A DNA stretch of 8,883 nt from a bacterium (GTDB lineage: Bacteria; Spirochaetota; Spirochaetia; JABEVK01), in NCBI GenBank assembly GCA_021781625.1, contig JAJXWL010000059.1, forward strand, positions 1 to 8,883, written 5' to 3'. Made by a program: the position numbers and the translations under genes. The notes beneath the pieces were generated by a model. The model saw nothing but the letters and a program-made list of their open reading frames with translations, was not told the origin of the DNA and ran no database searches. Shown here piece after piece: positions 1 through 5,608 of this stretch (within the stretch, counting starts at the first letter, position 1; each line of letters begins with the position of its first letter).

Positions 1-57
1 TCGCATATACGGGTCATCGGGTGAACCGACAAATAAACCTAGAGTGAGCGGCTTCAT
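1..57 (-). CDS. N-terminal fragment of an unidentified protein coupled to the HD-GYP gene
   Basis: An ATG at 57-55 overlaps the TGA stop (56-54) of the HD-GYP regulator gene as ATGA, and the frame stays open for 19 codons to the window edge. The visible residues begin MKPLTLGLFVGS and continue PDDPYMR. A short AGG at 66-64 lies six bases before the ATG and could serve as ribosome binding site. The four-base overlap is typical of translational coupling within an operon. The pattern of a hydrophobic strand followed by a short loop and D-P-Y resembles the start of LacI/periplasmic-binding-type sensor domains (G.l...l..pY...), which in some bacteria are fused to histidine kinases or GGDEF domains. 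That resemblance rests on 19 residues and is weak. The reading frame and coupling are seen directly; any function is inference. Confidence 0.5.
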   Translation of the reverse strand, partial: MKPLTLGLFVGSPDDPYMR

Positions 58-1613
58 ACCTTACCTGGTGAAAAGGCCTGGCGAATTTCTTCCAGCCGTG
101 GATACACTTGAAAAAACAGTTCTACGAGCACGGGGTCGAAGGCCTTGCCCGATTCCTGACGAATGTATTCTAGAACCTGTTCTGTTCCCCAAGCTGTACG
201 ATAAACCCGTGGCGTAGACAGAGCATCAAAGACATCACAAATGCTCGTCAATCTGGCGCTTAAAGGGATTTGGTCGCCTTTAAGGCCTCGGGGATAACCA
301 TTGCCGTCCCAACGTTCGTGGTGACACCAGGCGACATCTGCGGCTAAGTGAAAAATAGGTCGCTCGCTAGAAGATAAAAGGGAATGGCCAATCGTCGTAT
401 GAGTCTTCATGATGGCGTATTCTTCGGGGGCCAAGGGTTCTGGTTTGATCAAAATACTGTCCGGGATGCCCAGCTTGCCAATGTCGTGCATGGCAGCGGC
501 AAGACGTAGCGCATCCGCTTCGTCCCGCGTGTACCCTGCACGTAAGGCCAACGCCTGTGCGTAATCGGCAACTCGACGGACATGAAAGCTGGTTTCTTGG
601 GAACGGCTTTCTACAATTTCCCCCAAACGGAAGATCAATTCTTTTTGGGTGTCCACCACCTCTTTGTTTAAGTAGAGGTTATTAAAAGCAATGCCCACAT
701 CCACATTGAATATCTGAATCAGATCAAGGGTCATGGGGTCTATCGGATGTCGACTCTCGATACAAATCAAGTTTTTGACGCCGGAGTCGGTTTCAAAGTA
801 CCCGATGTACCACCTCTTTCGATACTGGCTTTTTCGTTGGTGCAGGGTTTCTTGGATTTCGACAAAAAGGTCTTCAGGAAGTGCCTCAACAATAGGCTTA
901 TCCAACAGTTCTGAGTATTGGCCGGTGGCGGCCAAGATAATAAACCCCTCAGATCGTGCCGTGGCCGCAAACCCATCAGCCTGGACATAAATCGCCGGAC
1001 TTTCAATGTGCAAAAGATAGGACAACTGTTGAAGAACAGCCTGACAAAATTCCCGCAAAGATTGCAGTTTAAAAATCGTTGTCGAGGCGTGAATGATCTT
1101 ATGCAATTCTTCACGGCTTTTGAGAATCGAAACAATATCCCGGTAAGACCGCAAGGCCGTCGTCAAACTGGTGAAGAGCTTCTGCCGAGTCAGTTCACTT
1201 TTTTCTTTGTAATCATTGATATCGTAGTTGGTGATAATGGTTTCTTCGGGAGCGGCTCCAGGCTGACCTGTTCTGAGGATGATGCGCGCCGTCTTATTTT
1301 GCAATTCGCCCCGTAAATATTTGACAACTTCTAACCCGCTTTCAGGTGTTTCCATCACCACGTCCAACAGCACAATGGCGACCAAGTCCTTTAACTGAGC
1401 CAGAACGGTTTTCGCTTCGGCCCCCGAGTAGGCGTGATGAAAAATCAAGGACATGCCATCAAAAGTGAAGGTACTCAGCACGAGTTCCGTCATGGTATGT
1501 ACACCCTCTTCATCGTCCACGATGAGAATGTGCCAACCTGGATTTTCAGTCTCGGTTACCGGTAGCTCCTCGGCAAAGACTAAGGCATCTGAATCGTTTC
1601 CAGTATTTTTCAT
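54..1613 (-). CDS. Response regulator, REC-DUF3369-HD-GYP cyclic-di-GMP phosphodiesterase
   Basis: This cytoplasmic two-component response regulator of 519 residues should hydrolyse cyclic-di-GMP. Residues 27-155 form a receiver domain: acidic pair D33-D34, phosphoacceptor D84 (VLLDVVM), T115 and probable lysine K138. Residues about 165-320 match DUF3369, a middle domain usually found in this architecture. Residues about 325-500 are HD-GYP. The expected metal ligands are all present: E340, H344, H376-D377 (HDIGK), K380, H405, H431-H432, D460. Their spacing equals that which I recall for the trinuclear enzyme PmGH. The GYP motif is at 439-441. I chose the ATG at 1613 because an in-frame ATG at 1700 would overlap ravA and adds 29 residues lacking domain character. 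The gene is divergent from ravA and ATGA-coupled to the next gene. The cognate kinase is not visible, unless the coupled gene encodes it. Confidence 0.93.
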   Translation of the reverse strand: MKNTGNDSDALVFAEELPVTETENPGWHILIVDDEEGVHTMTELVLSTFTFDGMSLIFHHAYSGAEAKTVLAQLKDLVAIVLLDVVMETPESGLEVVKYLRGELQNKTARIILRTGQPGAAPEETIITNYDINDYKEKSELTRQKLFTSLTTALRSYRDIVSILKSREELHKIIHASTTIFKLQSLREFCQAVLQQLSYLLHIESPAIYVQADGFAATARSEGFIILAATGQYSELLDKPIVEALPEDLFVEIQETLHQRKSQYRKRWYIGYFETDSGVKNLICIESRHPIDPMTLDLIQIFNVDVGIAFNNLYLNKEVVDTQKELIFRLGEIVESRSQETSFHVRRVADYAQALALRAGYTRDEADALRLAAAMHDIGKLGIPDSILIKPEPLAPEEYAIMKTHTTIGHSLLSSSERPIFHLAADVAWCHHERWDGNGYPRGLKGDQIPLSARLTSICDVFDALSTPRVYRTAWGTEQVLEYIRQESGKAFDPVLVELFFQVYPRLEEIRQAFSPGKV

Positions 1614-1630
1614 AATAGACCTATGCTGAC

Positions 1631-1659
1631 ATTTTATGACGTTTTGTTCGAGAACGCAA
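1631..1659 (-). promoter_or_regulatory. Candidate sigma70-type promoter for the HD-GYP regulator gene
   Basis: On the minus strand, TTGCGT (1659-1654) is followed after exactly 17 bases by TAAAAT (1636-1631). The -10 matches the consensus at five of six positions; the -35 at only three of six. Transcription would start near 1624, leaving a leader of roughly ten bases before the ATG at 1613. No equally good promoter for ravA was found on the plus strand. A CTGACA at 1626-1631 lacks a matching -10 box. Confidence 0.35.
1642..1659. repeat. Imperfect inverted repeat in the divergent intergenic region
   Basis: TTTTGTTC (1642-1649) and GAACGCAA (1652-1659) are inverted repeats matching at six of eight positions around a two-base centre. 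The core GTTC-GA-GAAC is perfect. It lies between the proposed -35 and -10 boxes of the regulator promoter, where a bound protein could affect both divergent genes. The symmetry is seen in the sequence; an operator role is a guess. Confidence 0.25.
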
Positions 1660-1676
1660 AGAAATCTTAACCTCTT

Positions 1677-3212
1677 GTGGAAAATGGCGCCAACCACCAC
1701 AATTACCCTATGTATGAACGCGCTCTACGCCTGATCCAGGCTCTAACCCATGACCTTAGTGAGCGCACAGTAGCGGCGTCCTTAGGACTCTTAGCCCTGT
1801 GCGCAGGTGAGAGCCTTTTTTTGCTGGGCCCCCCCGGGGTGGCGAAAAGCCTCTTAGCCCGCCGTTTTAAAGCACTCTTTCGCAAGGGGCGTTCTTTTGA
1901 ATACCTGATGGGCCGTTTTTCTACGCCCGAGGACCTCTTTGGCCCCCTCTCCCTTTCAGGCTTACGGGATCAGGATGTCTTCGTTCGAAAAACAGAAGGC
2001 TACTTACCCGAAGCTGACCTCGTTTTTTTAGATGAACTCTGGCGAGCAGGACCGCCCATTCAAAACACCCTGTTGGCGATTCTCAACGAAAAGTTATTCC
2101 GAAATGGCCGTGAAGAACGGCGTGTTCCCCTGAAGCTTCTCATAGGAGCCTCGAATACAGCTCCTGACGGCGAAGAGAACTCTGAGGCCTTTTGGGACCG
2201 GTTTTTACTCCGTCTCGAACTGTTTCCTGTCGCCTCTGGGGCTTCATTTCAAAAGATGCTGGCTCAAGAAGAAACAGCAAGTCCCCAGCTCCCCGAAGAT
2301 CAGTTCGATGAAAAAGACTGGCAAGAAGTGCAAAATCAAGTCAGTGCGGTGAGTGTTCCCCCCTTGATTTTCGAGGCCTTTGACCTTTTGCGTGAGAACC
2401 TGGCTCCTCTGTACATCTCAGACCGTCGGTGGCGAAAAGCCCTTCGCCTACTCAAGGCCTCGGCCTACCTCCACGATCGGACTGTGGTCGACCCCCTGGA
2501 CCTAGCGGTATTGCAACACGTCCTTTGGCACACGCCTGCCGACCGTGAGGCGGTTCAACAAAGGCTCCTCGAAGTTCTGGAAGACTTTGGTTGGGAAGGT
2601 CCATCCGAAATCTTGGCGCTCTTAGAAGCTCCCCAAAAGGCCGCAGATGACCTGAGGTCACTCACCAAAAGGGAAGAACGGCTGACCCAACCTCGGCCGG
2701 TTTTGTATGACGGGGAGTACTTTGCCGTTAAAGGTTACCCCAGTACTCACAGTGCCCGCGTCTGGGCGCGAGATTACGAACTTTGGACTACAGAAGAAGA
2801 GCTGGAAGGGGAATTATTCTTTTTCCGTCCCTTAGGCAGCTATGTCGAAAGCCGCAAGGTTGCCGTACGGCGTGGCGAGGGGCCCGCAGAACTTGTGATC
2901 GACGGCATCCTCTTTGCCTTAGAAAGCATGCCGGAAACCGTCACGGTGTGGAAAGACACCCTCCCCGAGCCCAAGGCTCTGAAAGCTTGGGCCGAGTCGG
3001 TCCAACACGAGCTCCAGAGGCTGCGTACCGCCCGAGACACGGTCGCAGAGCTCCTACGGAACAAAACCACCGAAGCTCAGCGGCACCTCTTTGCCGAGCC
3101 AGAACAACAAGAGGCCTGCCGTGCTTCTTTAGATAAACTTGCGGCACGACTTCAAGACGCCGAAACAGCCCTCCAAGAATTGGGGGAAGCTAGGGCCCTC
3201 AATCTTGGCTGA
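1677..3212 (+). CDS. ravA: MoxR-family AAA+ ATPase RavA
   Basis: RavA is a cytoplasmic hexameric AAA+ ATPase that works with the VWA protein ViaA. In E. coli it also binds the lysine decarboxylase LdcI and affects respiratory complexes. At 511 residues this is close to E. coli RavA (498). Visible motifs are Walker A GPPGVAKS (51-58), Walker B LVFLDE (115-120), sensor 1 near N160 (GASN), a probable arginine finger at R175 (FWDRFLLR) and sensor 2 SDRRWRKA (248-255). EYLMGRFSTPEDLFGPLS (75-92) is a strong family match. Residues about 340-420, where E. coli has its LdcI-binding LARA region, are poorly conserved by eye. Residues 430-505 are helical and resemble the RavA C-terminus. The start is uncertain: GTG at 1677 has no Shine-Dalgarno, and ATG at 1710 would begin two residues before the conserved ER. 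viaA follows at once. Confidence 0.93.
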   Translation: MENGANHHNYPMYERALRLIQALTHDLSERTVAASLGLLALCAGESLFLLGPPGVAKSLLARRFKALFRKGRSFEYLMGRFSTPEDLFGPLSLSGLRDQDVFVRKTEGYLPEADLVFLDELWRAGPPIQNTLLAILNEKLFRNGREERRVPLKLLIGASNTAPDGEENSEAFWDRFLLRLELFPVASGASFQKMLAQEETASPQLPEDQFDEKDWQEVQNQVSAVSVPPLIFEAFDLLRENLAPLYISDRRWRKALRLLKASAYLHDRTVVDPLDLAVLQHVLWHTPADREAVQQRLLEVLEDFGWEGPSEILALLEAPQKAADDLRSLTKREERLTQPRPVLYDGEYFAVKGYPSTHSARVWARDYELWTTEEELEGELFFFRPLGSYVESRKVAVRRGEGPAELVIDGILFALESMPETVTVWKDTLPEPKALKAWAESVQHELQRLRTARDTVAELLRNKTTEAQRHLFAEPEQQEACRASLDKLAARLQDAETALQELGEARALNLG

Positions 3213-3219
3213 ACTCGCG

Positions 3220-4593
3220 ATGGCTCTCCGGCAGGCCCTCCCTGACGAAGAGTACCTTTACCGCTGGGTGCAACTCCGAGAATCCCAAACCCCCTTTTCA
3301 CCAGATTTTTGGGGACGCTGGGCCCCCAAAGCAGTGGCGGCTTACCAACACTGGCTTACTCCGCCGCCGTTAAACCCCTTGGACCGTCAAGAACAGCACC
3401 TCCAAAACCTTTGGAAGCAAGGGGATTATTCCGTCCGCGAAGAACTATCACGGTTTTTGTCTGAAGTTTACCCCCAGACCTCTTGGTCTTTTTTTACCAG
3501 CCCGGGTGACGAAGAAGGACGACGACCACGACTTCTGACCTTGTGGCAAAAGGCCCAAGAACAGCGCCGCCGCTTAGAGCATGAACGACAGCTCAATCAA
3601 AACCTTCCCTCCTTTCATTCTCGCCTTCTTACCCGCTTGGCTCGCGTTGCCGAAGCAGAAAAAGCCCTGAAAGCCTTTTTAACCGATAAGGACTTTGGCT
3701 GGGATCTTGAAGACGGCCTCGGCGATGAGCAAGATTGGGGGCCACTGGAAACCTATGCCCAGCAACTCGAAGAAGACCCTGCCCTCCAGCGGATCGCCGA
3801 ACTGATTGGCCGCGATTGGCGTTCTTTCAGAACCCCTCCCCCCCAGCTGGGCAAAGAATCAGAACCAGGCAAGGGGGAAATTCGGGGGGTCACCTGGGGC
3901 CGCTCTTGGAGCGATGCGGTGAGCTCTGAGTTGAGCCTTTTGGCTACCAAAGAAACTTCAGAAGTGTTTTTTGTCAAAGAGGCCGAAAGCCGGCTGTTGG
4001 TGTGGGATTACTTTACCTCAGCTTCGCCACCGAAGCTCTACGAAGATCAGCTGAATGCGTTAAACCACAATGAACGGGGCCCCCTCATCGCCGCCTTGGA
4101 TACCTCAGGATCCATGCGAGGTGAACCCGAAAAAGTGGCCAAGGCCGCTGTCTTGGCTTTGGCGCGTATCGCCTGGAAAGAAAACCGCCCCTGCTTGTTG
4201 ATCAACTTTTCGTCCAAGATCCGGGTTTTAGATATCACGGACCTTAAACACAACCTCACCCCTTTTTTGAATTTTCTGAGCTATTCCTTTCATGGGGGCA
4301 CAGACCTCACCCCGGCCCTTCGCGAAGCCCTTAAGTACTTAGCCGAAGGACGGTTTCATGATGCGGATGTGTTGGTTCTGTCGGACTTTGCTACCCCCAA
4401 AATCCCCGGAAATCTACGGTCTGAACTGCGTCGACAGCAAGAAAAAGGAACCAAATTTTATTCCCTCACCGTGACGACAAGGCCACTCAATGACTTTCTG
4501 AATATTTTTGATGCGGGGTGGACTTACGACATCCACCCCGACCGGCCCAGAGGTATTGCAGCCGAATCCCTTAGCGGGAGCGGGATTTCTTAA
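3220..4593 (+). CDS. viaA: VWA-domain protein ViaA, partner of RavA
   Basis: ViaA stimulates RavA's ATPase and acts with it at the membrane in E. coli. From ATG 3220 the product has 457 residues (E. coli 483). The N-terminal half is mostly helical. The stretch PALQRIAELIGR matches the ViaA family segment PELKRLAEQLGR. The C-terminal VWA domain begins at GPLIAALDTSGSM and carries a complete MIDAS metal site: DTSGS, the threonine of HGGTDL and the aspartate of VLSDF. The start is open. ATG 3220 lies seven bases after the ravA stop but has no close Shine-Dalgarno. TTG 3205 has AGGG nine bases upstream and overlaps ravA by eight bases. TTG 3139 would give 484 residues but a 74-base overlap. The 3' end runs 23 bases into lgt on the opposite strand, and the last residues (about PRGIAAESLSGSGIS) look like a non-conserved tail. 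Confidence 0.92.
   Translation: MALRQALPDEEYLYRWVQLRESQTPFSPDFWGRWAPKAVAAYQHWLTPPPLNPLDRQEQHLQNLWKQGDYSVREELSRFLSEVYPQTSWSFFTSPGDEEGRRPRLLTLWQKAQEQRRRLEHERQLNQNLPSFHSRLLTRLARVAEAEKALKAFLTDKDFGWDLEDGLGDEQDWGPLETYAQQLEEDPALQRIAELIGRDWRSFRTPPPQLGKESEPGKGEIRGVTWGRSWSDAVSSELSLLATKETSEVFFVKEAESRLLVWDYFTSASPPKLYEDQLNALNHNERGPLIAALDTSGSMRGEPEKVAKAAVLALARIAWKENRPCLLINFSSKIRVLDITDLKHNLTPFLNFLSYSFHGGTDLTPALREALKYLAEGRFHDADVLVLSDFATPKIPGNLRSELRRQQEKGTKFYSLTVTTRPLNDFLNIFDAGWTYDIHPDRPRGIAAESLSGSGIS
4514..4540. repeat. Perfect 9-bp hairpin at the viaA/lgt convergent end
   Basis: CGGGGTGGA (4514-4522) and TCCACCCCG (4532-4540) are perfect inverted repeats separated by nine bases. The element lies inside the 3' end of viaA and 31 bases beyond the lgt stop. 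As lgt RNA it would be a GC-rich stem in the 3' untranslated region. It is followed by CATCAAAAATATT rather than a U-run, so it is not a canonical intrinsic terminator on that strand; on the plus strand no U-run follows either. It may protect the 3' end of the lgt message or aid factor-dependent termination. Confidence 0.45.
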
Positions 4594-5575
4594 CCCCTTC
4601 CCGTGCCTTCTCTTGAGCCTTACGCCTTTGATCCAGCTTGGCAAAAATGACCAGACACAATATTCCCGCGACAATTTCAATCGCATTGAGGATTTGACCT
4701 GTCGTAAAGTTCAACAAATAAATGTGGATCTGACTGGTGTCTCGAACAGGATCAAACATGATGGGAAAGTCCAACCCTTTGTCCGGTGTTCGAAAATACT
4801 CCAGGATAAAGCGGACCACCCCGTATCCGATTAAGTACACACCAATCGCAAAACCTCGGAACGGAATGCGAGGGCGAACCAAAAACCAGAGAATCAGCCA
4901 CAAAAGGATACCTTCGCCAAACGCCTCGTATAACTGGGACGGGTGACGTGGCAAGTTCACCATGTCGCCTAGACTTGTATGTATGATGTCGGTTACCCCG
5001 GTTTGCTGCATGACGCTTTTCACCCAGGGCTCACTGACCGGAACCGGGTCAGCATGGGGAAAAATCATCCCCCACGGCACTGTGGTCACCCGCCCCCATA
5101 ATTCGCCGTTAATAAAGTTTCCCAAACGGCCAAAGGTGTAACCGAGGGGAAAAGAAACAGCTAGCATATCTCCCCAGGCCAAGAAATCCAACTTCTTATG
5201 CCGAGCGTAGAGACCCATGCCTACCACAATTCCAAGCAAGGCACCGTGATACGACATCCCGACAAACCCGGTAAACTGCCCTTCAGGGCTAAACGGCCAA
5301 AAGATCAACCAGGGTTGGCTCCAGTATATTCCTGATCGGTCATACAGTAGGGTGGCGAACAACCTCGCCCCGACAATCAACCCCGCCAAACCGGCAAAAA
5401 AGAAGTTGGCCACGGTGTCTTTGGCTACCACTTGGCCGCTTTTTTTGACTTGCCATTTAAACAGCAGGTAGGTGATGGCAAAAGCGATGATGTACATCAA
5501 CCCATACCAACGCGGAAATAAACCTGGAATGATCTCGGGGTGAATCCAGGAAGGATAAGTGAGATAGAGGGGCAT
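4571..5575 (-). CDS. lgt: Prolipoprotein diacylglyceryl transferase Lgt
   Basis: Lgt moves diacylglycerol from phosphatidylglycerol to the lipobox cysteine of prolipoproteins, the first step of lipoprotein maturation in the inner membrane. The 334-residue product has about seven hydrophobic segments. It holds the residues known to matter in E. coli: Y24 (RWYGLMY), H110 (SYHGALLG), R150 and N153 in GRLGNFINGELWGR, E158, R255 and E259 (VVRFILEYFRTPD). HPSQLYE at 211-217 is also typical. It is about 40 residues longer than E. coli Lgt, with a longer region after FRTPD and a basic tail (about 313-334). ATG 5575 is preceded by GGAG at five bases. It lies 33 bases after the FapA-family gene on the same strand, so co-transcription is likely. 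Its stop lies inside the end of viaA. Lipoproteins are abundant in spirochaetes, which fits the suspected host. Confidence 0.97.
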   Translation of the reverse strand: MPLYLTYPSWIHPEIIPGLFPRWYGLMYIIAFAITYLLFKWQVKKSGQVVAKDTVANFFFAGLAGLIVGARLFATLLYDRSGIYWSQPWLIFWPFSPEGQFTGFVGMSYHGALLGIVVGMGLYARHKKLDFLAWGDMLAVSFPLGYTFGRLGNFINGELWGRVTTVPWGMIFPHADPVPVSEPWVKSVMQQTGVTDIIHTSLGDMVNLPRHPSQLYEAFGEGILLWLILWFLVRPRIPFRGFAIGVYLIGYGVVRFILEYFRTPDKGLDFPIMFDPVRDTSQIHIYLLNFTTGQILNAIEIVAGILCLVIFAKLDQRRKAQEKAREGVKKSRSR

Positions 5576-5580
5576 AACGT

Positions 5581-5584
5581 CTCC
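5581..5584 (-). promoter_or_regulatory. Shine-Dalgarno site of lgt
   Basis: GGAG on the minus strand, within ACGGAGACGTTATG, lies five bases before the lgt ATG. It is the clearest ribosome binding site in the window and fixes the lgt start. Confidence 0.7.
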
Positions 5585-5608
5585 GTTGATGAATCATTTG
5601 GTGACCGA

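Noticed and set aside
5..50. Possible terminator hairpin downstream of the HD-GYP gene (CGGGTCATCGGGTGAACCG region)
   Set aside because: The repeats are direct rather than inverted, and an open coding frame runs through this stretch.
1614..1700. Longer start of the HD-GYP gene at ATG 1700
   Set aside because: It would overlap the divergent ravA start, run through the proposed promoter and add 29 residues with no domain character. The ATG at 1613 gives a normal N-terminus before the receiver domain.
1828..1841. GGGCCCCCCCGGGG run in the ravA Walker A codons as a slippage or frameshift site
   Set aside because: The reading frame is intact and the encoded GPPG is simply the conserved P-loop. 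Nothing in the downstream frame suggests programmed shifting.
2783..3136. Open frame overlapping ravA on the plus strand (117 codons)
   Set aside because: It is arginine- and proline-rich with no domain pattern and lies wholly within the clearly coding ravA frame.
3836..3843. C-run in viaA as a phase-variable tract
   Set aside because: It is short, the frame continues correctly into the conserved VWA domain, and phase-variable tracts are usually longer.
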